A stretch of 64,000 nucleotides of DNA from Neoarius graeffei. Its lineage: Eukaryota > Chordata > Actinopteri > Siluriformes > Ariidae. The position numbers and the translations under genes are program-made. The notes beneath the pieces are model-generated. The model had not been told where the DNA came from. It did no database searches and saw nothing but the letters and a program-made list of their open reading frames with translations. The stretch's first letter is position 1, and every line of letters begins with the position of its first letter. Positions 22,216-32,627 of this stretch are shown piece by piece. The stretch spans positions 56,249,738-56,313,737 of the forward strand of contig NC_083587.1 of the NCBI RefSeq assembly GCF_027579695.1. The letters are read 5' to 3'.

Positions 22216-22485
22216 GAGTTGATGATTGAGATAACAACTACTGGGAGTGAAGGATCCTGTTGACTGACACATGACGTCAACACTGAGTTATAAATAAACA
22301 TACAAGAGTGATACCAAGGCAACTAGAGCCTGGAATGTCTACGAACAATCAGCTGTCAGCTACAAAGCAATGGGTGACAAATTAATCACTTTATACGCAT
22401 TCATTCAACGGAATGATATTGAATGAGTGGAAGATGAATAGCTGAATGGAATATATCTGATATACCACAAAAAAGCCATTATTAT

Positions 22486-22837
22486 CTCATTCTCATCTCA
22501 TTATCTCTAGCCGCTTTATCCTGTTCTACAGGGTTGCAGGCAAGCTGGAGCCTGTCCAGCTTGGTACACCCTGGGCAAGTCACCAGGTCATCACAGGGCT
22601 GACACTTAGACAACCATTCACACTCACATTCACACCTACGGTCAATTTAGAGTCACCAGTTTACCTAACCTGCATGTTTTGGACTGTGGGGGAAACCGGA
22701 GCACCCTGAGGAAACCCATACGGTAACGGGGAGAACATGCAAACTCCGCACAGAAAGGCCCTCATCGGCCACGGGGCTTGAACCCGGACCTTCTTGCTGT
22801 GAGGTGACAGCGCTAACCACTACACCACTGTGCTGCC
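22486..22837 (-). mobile_element. V-SINE with 11-bp target duplication
   Basis: Reverse-oriented and slightly truncated in its 3' half. Target duplications gccattattat lie at 22475-22485 and 22838-22848; the right one merges with an (att)n run to about 22860. Confidence 0.9.
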
Positions 22838-22864
22838 GCCATTATTATTATTATTATTATACAT

Positions 22865-23238
22865 GGGCGGCACGGTGGTGTAGTGGTTAGCGCTGTCGCC
22901 TCACAGCAAGAAGGTTCGGATTCGAGCCCCGTGGCCGGCAAGGGCCTTTCTGTGCAGAGTTTGCATGTTCTCCCTGTGTCCGCGTGGGTTTCCTCCGGGT
23001 GCTCCGGTTTCCCCCACAGTCCAAAGACATGCAGGTTAGGTTAACTGGTGACTCTAAATTGACCGTAGGTGTGAAAGCGAGTGTGAATGGTTGTCTGTGT
23101 CTATGTGTCAGCCCTGTGATGACCTGGCGATTTGTCCAGGGTGTACCCCGCCTTTCGCCCGTAGTCAGCTGGGATAGGCTCCAGCTTGCCTGCGACCCTG
23201 TAGAACAGGATAAAGCGGCTAGAGATAATGATATGAAA
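22865..23238 (+). mobile_element. V-SINE, full length
   Basis: Begins ggcggcacggtggtgtagtg and ends gataatgatatgaaatga. It lies next to, and opposite in orientation to, the previous SINE, giving a head-to-head pair that could form a long hairpin. A clear target duplication was not seen. Confidence 0.9.
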
Positions 23239-23729
23239 TGAACCTGACGGCCATGTCTGTTTACAAATTATCACAGTCTCTCTCTCGCTAGCATGGAAGT
23301 TTTACATCATGTTGTCTTGACAACCATGCAACATCGTAAACCATATTCAACGCTCATTCTCCACTGGATCGAGTGACGTAATACATGTCGGATAAGCGAT
23401 ATGCTAACAATATTGCATGCTATCGAACCAAACGAACGAAACCCGCTAGAAGGGAATAGAATAGCTACGTGTTTTTATTCCATCGAAAAAGTGTCTTGTA
23501 TGTATTCAACATCGGCTAGATTCTAGCAAATGAACCAGAAACACTTCCCTCTGAAATTTTTTTTTTTTAATTTAGCCAAACTGCAAAAGTTCATTAAACA
23601 CAGTAGGCTAATTAAAAACATTAAGTATTCATTTAAAAAAAAAGTTAAACATGATTTTTGACATTTTTTTTCTGAAAAAGTGAAAGTTCATATCACTTTC
23701 TTAACAGTGATACTTTATTTCAAATAATT

Positions 23730-23733
<4 letters not shown>

Positions 23734-23773
<40 letters not shown>
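23734..23773. repeat. (TA)n microsatellite, left of an hAT insertion
   Basis: About 19 TA units. It continues at 25775-25812, on the other side of the element 23774-25774, so the hAT landed inside one longer TA array. Confidence 0.9.
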
Positions 23774-23776
<3 letters not shown>

Positions 23777-23956
23777 TGTTGCCACCTGTCCCGGTTTTTC
23801 CTGATTGTCCCGGATTTTCATGGTCTGTCCCGGAAAAAAAAAAAAAAAATCCGGGACACTGAATGTCCCGGTTTTTTGTACATAATGGGCAAAATGTGTA
23901 TTTCAACTTGCGAGCCAGCTGAGAACCAGTTCGTTTTTCCGAGCTCGCCGTGCTAA

Positions 23957-24016
23957 GCGGAGCCACGTCATTACGTCGCTGAATACGTCATTACGTCGCT
24001 GTATACGTCAGTTACG
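23957..24016. repeat. Three 20-bp direct repeats with CRE-like cores
   Basis: acgtcattacgtcgctg occurs twice exactly and once diverged (acgtcagttacggcgct). Each contains TGACG/CGTCA-type half sites. The tract lies at the 5' side of a repeat whose first ATG (24114) opens MADFAFVQLLLLVA and then stops. It may be a transposon promoter. Confidence 0.6.
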
Positions 24017-24420
24017 GCGCTACGTTTGCATAAACCTTGGCGCGAATATCAAAGCAAAAACAACACGGAAGCAGCAGCAGCAGCAACAACAACAGCAATA
24101 ATAATGATGATGGCTGACTTCGCGTTTGTACAGCTGCTGCTTCTCGTCGCTTAAAAATGGCGATCTTTCGCGGTCTTGTTATTGTTGTTGGTCTTAACAA
24201 CTCCGCCCCCCCGCTGACGTAAGCGGTTCTTTCCTCTGGCCCAGCAGAGAGTTGGTACTAGCCTGGAACCGGTTTTTCTGGCCCCAGAGCCAGTTCTTTG
24301 TCGGTGGAAACAGAAAACCCGGTTCCAAACTAAGCACTGGCCCCGAACCAGCCCTGGAACTGCTTTGGTGGAAAAGGGGCAATGGAGGATGCTTGGACTG
24401 ATAAAAGAAACAGACTCTCT

Positions 24421-25086
24421 TGCCGCTTTTCCACTACAAACGCAGCTGAGTCGGGCTGAGCTGTGCCGTGCTGAGTCGAGCTGAGCGGGGCTGTTGGAGT
24501 TGCATTTCGACTACAACCATGCTGAACCATGCTGGCTGGAAGTGGGTGGACACATTGGGTGGAGTTAGCGAAAGTGGGTGGACGTCAGGTGATGTCGTTA
24601 AGCAGCGCAAACAGTGACATCAGTGATCTTTTAAGCGGTAGTCTCACGACCCGAATAGTAAACAATAAACATGGAGGACATGGAGTCGTTAGTGTTGCTG
24701 GTCTTGGTGCTGTGGCTTGTTGTCACCGACAACGCGGACAGATACTGGCAAGAGCGTATAGATGAGGTGAGGCGCATAAGGCTCCAGAAATTCTCGTAAT
24801 TATTCTCCTTCCGGGTTTACGGTGTTTACAGATCCCAGCGTGCTCGTGGGGCGTGTGTGGACATGTGAGGACACTCCTCCTCACCAATCAGTGCACAGGG
24901 GAGTGTCTGCTCACGCCCCCAGCCTCACTCGGCTCGGTTGGGCTCGCTTCAGCCCCACTCCAAAACGGTGCGAGTTTTAGGGGCTAAGCAGGGCTGAAGC
25001 GAGCTGAGTCGTGCTGGTTTTTGGTAGTCGAAACGCGAGCCGTGTCGGGCTGAAGTGAGCTGAAAAAGGGTAGTGGAAAAGGGCCA
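24421..25086 (+). mobile_element. PIF/Harbinger-like non-autonomous element
   Basis: Terminal inverted repeats: left tgccgcttttccactac; right, inverted, tggcccttttccactac. The 3-bp duplication TCT lies at 24418-24420 and 25087-25089; removing the element restores the hAT reading frame (NRLSVAVVKAE). Inside, an ATG at 24671 opens MEDMESLVLLVLVLWLVVTD...RYWQERIDEVRR and stops after about 42 codons. That resembles the leader of HARBI1-like nuclease genes. No nuclease domain is present. Confidence 0.75.
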
Positions 25087-25771
25087 TCTGTTGCAGTGGT
25101 GAAGGCTGAGCTTCAAGTCAGGCTAAACTTTCAGTTGTCCTGTACTGAGTTCAAGACATTCATTGAAAATCAGCCAGGACTCATAGCAGCAGCAAAGAAA
25201 AACACCAAATATAAATGGAAGATTAGGTAAGGTTTTGGCGAATTAAATGAAGTAGTGTAGTACATACTCCTGTATGTGCCCAGTTATATCAGTTACATGT
25301 CCTCCTATGTATTTGTTTAGCCAAGAGCAGCAGAGGCACAGGCAAGCACAAGCAAAGCACACACCACACTCTAAGCAATCAGGTAAGCTGTTGGACACTA
25401 CACCTTACATTGTTACATTCAGGTATTCTTAGATACAATGAAAAATTATTTTTATTCCACATAAGCAAACAAACAGAACTTAATTATGTATTCCCCTTTT
25501 ACCTGTGCCCACTACTGCCCCCAGGTGTCCACAACCAAAAACTGTTGGAAATAAACCAAAATAATGAAGACCTGCTTTATTATGTAAAGCAATTAACTAA
25601 ACAAATAACTAGCAAAAGCGTCATTTTTACTAATTAGAGCAATACAATTTCAGCGTAGAAGGGCGATTTTTGTCTTGGGTTAGATGTGCGAAGGGCGCCG
25701 TTGCTTACAAGCAAAAAGGTCGATTGGATGGTCGAAATGTCCAGGATTTTTGTCAGACACAGGTGGCAACC

Positions 25772-25814
<43 letters not shown>

Positions 25815-25815
<1 letters not shown>

Positions 25816-26865
25816 CCATAACTTTCTCCTGTAAACTTGTTAGCATAAGAGCTAATGATAGCTACTGCTGTTTGTAACAGGTGACATTCCATTCAGACCA
25901 AACTGGAAAATCAGGAAGTAAAGTGACGCTCAAATCCAGGTCTACGTCCTACATAAGTGCACTTCCTAGGGGATGACAAAATGGCGTTCCACACACTATG
26001 TAGTGCTCTGTATATCCAATAGAGACCGAATTGGTATGAAGCCCAGCGTTTAACCGAAACATGACGGCTAATAAAACAGAGCAGAGTGAGTACAAGAGCA
26101 TTTTTCTGATTAAATTAAAAATAATTGTTAAAGTAGTATTATAATGTATAATGAGTGAAATATTTTGCTTTGTGAATATTTACCGGCTATTATGTATTTT
26201 TTAGAGTGTGGTGCCTGGACGCAATGAAGCTCATTTCAGTGTTTGTTTGTTTTTGTTGTTGTTTATATTTTTTAGCTCGTCCAGACTGAGATGAATGTAT
26301 TGCTGTGTCCATTTGTGGTCATAATATTTTCAGGTATGATATGTTTCTGCTCTATTTTTATGTATTTAGTGTGTGAAAGATGGTAATAATCATAACAGGG
26401 TTTGTATAATATATCGTTTTAATGCTTATCGTGATATTGCAATATAATACCAGTCGATAAATCTTATATTGAGCAATAAAATAAGAGAATTTCCAGCCCT
26501 AAGTTACTTTGTGTATGTATGCATACATGGTAATACAATCATCCATCAAAAATATAAAAGAAAAGTGCTGTGTGCAAAAGTTTGTACCCTCTGGTTTCAC
26601 CCGGCCTCCATCCACTTGTCCCTTTAGAGAGATGAATCACTCATTGCAAATCAGTACAAAGTTATTTTAAGCGTTCATTTTGGACTTAACGACAATTGGT
26701 TTCTTCCAGGATGAAGAAAGCCCGCCGCTTTAAGCACTATAAAACGGCTCACGTCTGGCGTTAACGTGCGTCCTGGGTGATCAGATCACAAATGCTTTTT
26801 TACTGTCCACTCGTGATCAGATTGCATACATCATACCGTCTGGAGAATCCTGTCATGCAGACGTC
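25815..26865. other. No recognisable gene
   Basis: AT-rich spacer. 26420-26500 contains tatcg/cgata stretches and ccagccctaa, suggesting the end of another hAT-like repeat, but no partner end was found. Confidence 0.35.
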
Positions 26866-27300
26866 AGGCTTGTCGTACTCGAGTCCAGGACTCGGGGCCT
26901 AATTTTAAAGACTCGTGGCATGACTTGGACTCGGACTCGTACGTTAACTGCATTCGGACTCGTAAATTGGAGACGAGGACTCTGATTTTTTCTTTATTTT
27001 TTGTAACATGCCATAATAATTTGGCATAAGATATTTATATCTACATTAATTTTTGTCCGAATTTTGTACAAGAGTGTCACGCCTTGGCGCGTGCATCAGA
27101 AAGATTCCAGGCGTGCTCCGGACAGCGTGCGCACCAAGTGGACTCGCGCACGCTGTAAACGGTTTCACATAAAGGCAGCAACAGTCACCGTCAAATGGTG
27201 TGGTTGGAGTCTTGTTCTCGGACTTGACTTGAAATTTTCTTTAATGACTTGGACTTGAACACTGGGGACTCGAGGTGTAGTGACTCGACTACAACACTGG
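26866..27300. mobile_element. MITE with gttgtagtcgagtc termini
   Basis: The left end gcttgtcgtactcgagtcc and right end, inverted, ccagtgttgtagtcgagtc form an imperfect terminal inverted repeat. The interior repeats gactcg/cgagtc many times (subterminal repeats) and encodes nothing recognisable. No target duplication was established. Confidence 0.6.
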
Positions 27301-28466
27301 CACACGTTTATGACGTCAACGTTCTGCTGCTTTTATTTTTCAGGCAGAAATATCTGATCTCATGTACCGTTTAGGTGGCACGGTGGTGTCGTGGTCAGCA
27401 CTGTCGCCTCACAGCAAGAAGGTTCTGGGTTCAAGCCAAGTGGCCAACGGGGGCCTTTCTGTGTTGAGTTTGCATGTTCTCTCCTGTCTGTGTGGGTTTC
27501 CTCCGGGTGCTCCGGTTTCCCCTACAGTCCAAAGACATGCAGGTTAGGTTAACTGGTGGCTCTAAATTGACCACGAGTGTGAATGGTTGTTTGTCTCTAC
27601 AGTATGTGTCAGCCCTGCGATGATCTGGCGACTTGTCCAGGGTGTACCCCACCTCTCGCCCATAGTCAGCTGGGATAGGCTCCAGACCACGGGCGATTGC
27701 TCTAAGACAACGAGGGAGGCTCAGCCTCCTCTAAAAATGACGAACATCGTGTAGGATGAATTGCGCTAGGCTTATGTTATAGCCGACCTTATAACATTGC
27801 TATTTCAGATCCAGAATCATAGAAATATATGTGCTCAACCCAACTACAGCGCGAAATCATTCCGTTATAACTTTCCCCAGTTCGCCGAATGTGTGCGAGA
27901 GTTTTTCCCCCTCGTGACAGCGCGATGCAGCCCAGCCTCAGTGGATTGGGAGCTATGTGCTTGTCAATCTCAAAATGCAAGACGATTATTGGACAAATAC
28001 TGCGAAAACACCCGCCCACGGAGTCTCACGGACTCCCAGCCTCAATGGACTTCAACGGCATTTGGGAGCTATGCGCTTTTCAATCTCAAAATGCAAGATG
28101 GTTATTGGACAAATACTGCGAAAACGCCTGCCCACGGACTCCCAGCCTCACATGGGAGGGACATGGCAGTTTCCGCGAGGAGACTGGTGATTGGTGAAAG
28201 CGGCCGGATATTTTCTTTGATTGACAGCTCGTTTCAACTATAGACAGGCAGCGGTACAGTGTTACCAGATTGGGCGATTTTAAGAGCATTTTGGCGGGTT
28301 TTGAACATATTTTGGGCTGGATAACGTCAGCAGTATCTGGCAACATCAGTTCAGTCCCATGCGGATTCGCAAGTGCTGTGGTGTATTGTAAGAGATCAGC
28401 TTACATTTCGATTTCATTCATTATATACGGTTTCTACCAGCTTTTTTAGTTTGTATATATTTTCAT

Positions 28467-29798
28467 CAGGGCTTTGAACCGGTTCAAGGAACGAAAACGA
28501 AAACCGGGAACTTTTTCTATTTCACATGGAACAGAAACGAAACCAGAAACTTTATTATTTTTTATGTTCCGGAACAGAAACGCTTATTAAAAATAATGGT
28601 AACCGGTTAATACCGGTTTTTATTTCGTTCCTCAAAGTTTCCGTAGCCTACAAATAAAAAAGCCATTCTTCTCCTGTGCAAGTTTCTATGACCCGCTGGG
28701 GTTCACTTCCTGTGTGACGTTCGTTGACTGAATGGAGAGAGCGGGAAGGTGGACTACTATCACGTCTCCATTACTGAGTGTCTGAGCAAAGAAGAGCCTG
28801 AACGTTGCAACCTCCCTATTGGCTGTTTGTAAAAATGTATCAATTGTTGCCCTTCCCACGGGAATCATCGCGGGCTCGAGAGACGAGACCTGACGAGTTA
28901 GTTCGTTGGTAGCAGAACAAAATGTCTGGACACAAATCGGGTTTTCAGAAAAGGAAAGAAAATAAACGGAGGGTTGAAAATACAAAAAAGGAGGCAGAAA
29001 ATGCAAAACGAGTTTTAAGGTAGGACAAATGGTTACTTTTCTGAGGCAGCCCGCCGTGGCTGCAGGCTTTCAGTTGTCATTGAATGGTTAGTTTTCTGAG
29101 GCAGCCCGCCGTGGCTGCCTGCAGGCTTATTTATTATAGCCCATTTAGTTAAAATAGTTGATATAAAATGTTTATAGCTATAGTTATGTGATGGTTGTCC
29201 TGATTTAGACTGGTGGTTTTTTTTGGGGGGGGGGGGTTTGCGCGATGTTGCACCCGGGTCCAGATTAGGGCAGAACCGGCCCTGGCTACATTTCAGGTGT
29301 AGTTTGTTTTATGAATGTATGTACTTGCATAGATGTGCACTTGGTCTTCCAATATGGCGCCTAACAAAATCTCGCGGCGCAGTGACGTCATGCGGTAGCC
29401 CTCTATAGGGCCTGACTAGCCTTTGGTAACACACTAAACGAATTCTCTTTCATTTTTGGCACTTTTTCTGTTTGTGTAGATGGGAAGACATACTGAGAAT
29501 CCAAATCGCCAACATTTGAAATAATAATTGTTTTGAATTATTTCTTGTCTTATTTAATGAAGGTTGTAATAGAATTAGCCTACATTTGGCTTAAGCTGGA
29601 TGAGACTGAGACATAACTTTATAGCCATTTGTTAAACAGCTGACAGGGAACGTAATTAACCGTTCCGGGAACGAAATTTTTTTGTTCTAACCGGTTCGGG
29701 AACGTCTATTTAATGGTGGAACCCAAAACCGGAAACGTTAAAATTCCGTTTCTGTTCGGAACGAACCAATAGGAAAAAAATTCTGGTTCAAAGCCCTG
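28467..29798. mobile_element. Nested hAT element with perfect 8-bp target duplication
   Basis: The left end cagggctttgaaccggttc and right end, inverted, cagggctttgaaccagaat are terminal inverted repeats. The 8-bp duplication attttcat lies at 28459-28466 and 29799-29806. A short + strand exon at 28921-29022 encodes MSGHKSGFQKRKENKRRVEN, then KKEAENAKRV, ending in gtag. That basic leader is typical of ZMYM1/hAT transposases. The rest of the transposase is missing. A G-tract (29225-29236) and a 38-bp direct repeat around ctgaggcagcccgccgtgg (29041 and 29095) lie inside. Confidence 0.9.
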
Positions 29799-29929
29799 AT
29801 TTTCATTGTAAATAAAGTGTAAATATAGTGTTGTCAAATTTGCTATCTTAGTTCCAGAAATGTCGTTTATTTGAGTGACTGAACTTGAACTTGAGGGGGC
29901 TAGTCAGCTAGCAAGAAAGCTGCGCACGG

Positions 29930-30130
29930 ATGCCAAGCATTGCTGATTTAATTTTGGCGAAGCCATTTGCCAGTCTTCCTTTCGAGGAAAAAATTAAAAT
30001 TAAAGAGCAGGGTAGACCAACGCCTCAAATTGACTTGGTGAAAAAGGTAGGGAATAATACTCGTTCCTTTCAGCTCTCCTGGTACGAGAAAGTGAATTGG
30101 CTAACAGCAAGTGACCCACATCAACAACAG
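29930..30130 (+). pseudogene. ZMYM1-like hAT transposase N-terminal exon
   Basis: The frame begins ATG at 29930 (MPSIADLILAKPFASLPFEE) and continues with GRPTPQIDLVKK and FQLSWYEKVNWLTAS, then leaves homology and stops at 30131. In the family the next residues lead into a TTF-type zinc finger; here that is gone. A related but more decayed piece lies on the - strand at 52567-52803. Confidence 0.7.
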
Positions 30131-30321
30131 TAAATAGGCTACTTTAGTAATATGTCATTGTTGGGGTTCACCCAGAAAGAGACCCCGATTCCTTCGTGGG
30201 CCACCCTCGGATCCGGGACAAATGATAGAACGATAGAAACAGACAGGGGAACCAGAGAGTTCACATGCCAGTTTATTCGCACAGTCACTTCGTCAAAGAT
30301 GAAAGATTACAAACACCTTTT

Positions 30322-31131
30322 GAGCAATTCCAGCGTTATGGACGTGACACTTGAACTCAAAATGGCAACAAATGACCCAGTGCATGTTTTATTGTCTCCC
30401 AGTATTTAAACAGGTGTTGCATATTTTAAGGCTGTACCATACTGGAGAAGTGATAGAACAAGAACAATTCCCATAGTACATCTAGGACATGCCAGAAAAT
30501 GCCAATAAAAGATGCGTTATGGATGTGACAGAAAAAGTATCACTTTTCTTGGGTGACTGTACATTTTTATCAAACTCTGTGAAATTGTAAACCTAATGTC
30601 GAAATGGAGAGATCCATTTGATAGAGGGGTCCAAGGTGAATTTAAAAAAATCTTTGTTTAAAATATTTTGTATTTCATGCAGAGTTTCGGAAGGAAAAGT
30701 CAGCGTTATGGATGTGACGAAATTCCGTTACGGATGTGACGCGTCTGAAATAGACATGGCATATGTTTAGAAACTCAGCAATTTAACCACCATAACCCTT
30801 TGAAAAACTCTCTAAATATCAGCTAAAACTATCAAAGTTCTTAAATAATATTTAGGATGGCTATTGTTTTGCTGTTTTGTGGATTTTAGCATACATTTCT
30901 GTGGCTTGTGGCAATAATATAGAATTGTACATGATCAAAGTTGATTTTAGCTTGGGTTTTACATTATAAGAAAGAAAGACTGGCAGTGACATATTAGGTT
31001 GGTTACAAATTGGTTCAACTTATTCACATCTGTAAAATACAGGCCTAGGTGATATCTCTGGGAGTGGTTTTGATGTATTACATGTTGCTTTATTTTTGCA
31101 TGGTGAGGTTGACATTTACATGGAATTGCCC
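30322..31131. mobile_element. 810-bp non-autonomous element with GCAATTCCA ends, copy 1
   Basis: Starts gagcaattcca and ends tggaattgccc (inverted match). It is flanked by tttt at 30318-30321 and 31132-31135. It contains four copies of gttatggatgtgac or one-base variants at about 30336, 30515, 30705 and 30729. No coding capacity. Copy 2 is at 37060-37866, and the last 420 bp of the two are almost identical. Confidence 0.82.
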
Positions 31132-32250
31132 TTTTATAACAAATCATAATCTCTCCAAACGGCTATTGTGTCTGTCAAATGTGTGTGTGTTTGTATGTGA
31201 CCTCAGAGAGGGGTGTGTGTATGTGTCTATGGGAGGGTGTGAGTGAGTGACATCATTTTGATATCTGTGTCTATGTGCTAGGTCGGCAAATCACATCTTA
31301 ATTCCATATGTATGTGTGTGTGAATGAAACCTTCAATCATAAGCAAAATAATATTTCAGCAATTTCATTTACGTACGTCAAAGCGTGTGAGATGTTTTTA
31401 CGACAATGTTTTAAACAAAGACTATGTTTGGTCTAACAAAGAAGTGTTCTTCTCCACTGGACGAAGGTCAGGCTACACAGGAACAGTTTAAAATCACTGC
31501 CATAGTATATGCAATAGTCCAAAATAATAAAGGATACTATAAGTAATATATACTATAATATATACTATAAAAATATAATATAAGAGTCTTAACTCTTTGT
31601 TCAGCAATAAGGCTACCATTACATCCAACATTAAAGTGTGTGTGTGGGTCGTTCTGACACTAAAACAGACCTTGGTGGGTCCTTCAGACACTTCTCTGTT
31701 CAAAATACACATTTCATAAACAAAATGTTCCCAAACAATGTCCAGCCGAGACAGAAGGTAATTTTTAACTGAACCTTAAGTTAACTCTTAATTTTGTCAC
31801 CATTTTAATAATAATACTTATAAGAATAATAAGAATAATACTTATATAAACCTAACAGTCATGGATGGACCAAAAATATAGAATCTATTTAAAATGTTTA
31901 TGCTGAGTATATTATGTTGGAATATATGTTTTTCTGGATATGAATTAAACACAGCTACAATTTGGAAGACATTTTTAAACAAAAACACAGCCGAGGTAAA
32001 TTTTTAAACAACATGCCACAATTTTAAAATATAAAATGTTAAAATATACCCCCCCCAAACACCACCACCATGTATATTGGACAGTAGGCTAATGGGCCAA
32101 AAGAACCTGTTATTTCACAGTTTGTGACGCTGCCAACAATCAGCCAGATCAGAGGCAAGAGTATGGGCAAAATTGATGTTTTTTCTTTTAAAATCTGGAA
32201 ATATCGTAACCGACCAGCCTCCCCTGTTTGAAAGACTACCAGCCGCCACT
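31132..32250. other. Non-coding 3' part of the hAT element
   Basis: AT-rich sequence with a tatactataa cluster at 31545-31575 and a short (gt)n at 31637-31647. No domain is visible; it leads into the right terminal repeat at 32210-32251. Confidence 0.5.
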
Positions 32251-32627
32251 GCTCCAGACCCTGCCCAGGATAAGTGGTTACGGATAATGGATGGATGTAC
32301 TGTTTACAGACTGTTTCAAAAGTTTTAATCGCATGGTCTGTTTATGAAACTTATAGACTACATGAATGAGAGGTGTGATGCTGAATGAAGTGATGAAAAG
32401 CAGCTGATTTTGTCTGTCAGTTAGCCGTGGAGTTGTAGAGCGCTCTAAAGTTCAGTATGGCTTATAAACAGACTTGCAGTCAGTGATTACGCATTTTCTG
32501 GATAGGGCAATATCACATTCGATCAGGAGGTCCTTCATTCTGCCATGCAAAAGCAAACTGCAGTATCTGCACATTCTGTGAAATTGAGTTGTGTGTATGA
32601 AGTTTAGGTGCCGTATCTGTTCTATTA

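Larger units (their letters stand above)
22385..23515. mobile_element. Crypton-like repeat, copy C, split by two V-SINEs
   Basis: The left part 22385-22485 (atgatattgaatgagtggaa, tatatctgatatacc) and right part 23239-23515 (gtctgtttacaaattatcac, atgttgtcttgacaaccatg, ttattccatc) match copies A, B and E. The MAARF-type start codon region is mutated here (gccatgtctg). Both SINEs are younger. Confidence 0.65.
23774..25774 (+). mobile_element. hAT-like element inside a TA array, with nested insertions
   Basis: Terminal inverted repeats: left tagtgttgccacctgtc; right, inverted, tagggttgccacctgtg. The flanks are atatatat on both sides, compatible with an 8-bp duplication but ambiguous in a microsatellite. 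A transposase-like exon begins with ATG at 24383 (MEDAWTDKRNRLS), is interrupted by the Harbinger-like element, and resumes at 25090 (VVKAELQVRLNFQLSCTEFK). It ends at a splice donor near 25208, and a further exon-like piece follows at 25320-25383. A second inserted repeat (23905-24382) has a gccccttttccaccaaa end and CRE-like direct repeats. Confidence 0.75.
27688..32251 (+). mobile_element. hAT transposon (ZMYM1-like family) with 8-bp target duplication
   Basis: The duplication ctccagac lies at 27680-27687 and 32252-32259. The right end, inverted, reads cagtggcggctggtagtctt; the left end cacgggcgattgctct is a diverged match, and both continue into a gggaggct block. A coding exon at 29930-30130 (LPFEEKIKIKEQG, then RSFQLSWYEKVNWLTAS) matches the N-terminal region of ZMYM1-like hAT transposases. 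No catalytic domain survives. It hosts another hAT (28467-29798) and a small element (30322-31131). Confidence 0.88.
27374..32295 (+). mobile_element. V-SINE split by a 4.6-kb hAT transposon
   Basis: The V-SINE body lies at 27374-27687 and 32260-32295 (ctgcccaggataagtggtta, then gataatggatggatg). Its own target duplications are tgtaccgttta at 27363-27373 and tgtactgttta at 32296-32306 (one mismatch). The intervening hAT is therefore younger than the SINE. Confidence 0.9.

Noticed and set aside
24012-24382. HARBI1-type nuclease gene
   Set aside because: Only a leader of 14 codons (MADFAFVQLLLLVA) follows the ATG at 24114; no nuclease domain is present in either nearby repeat.
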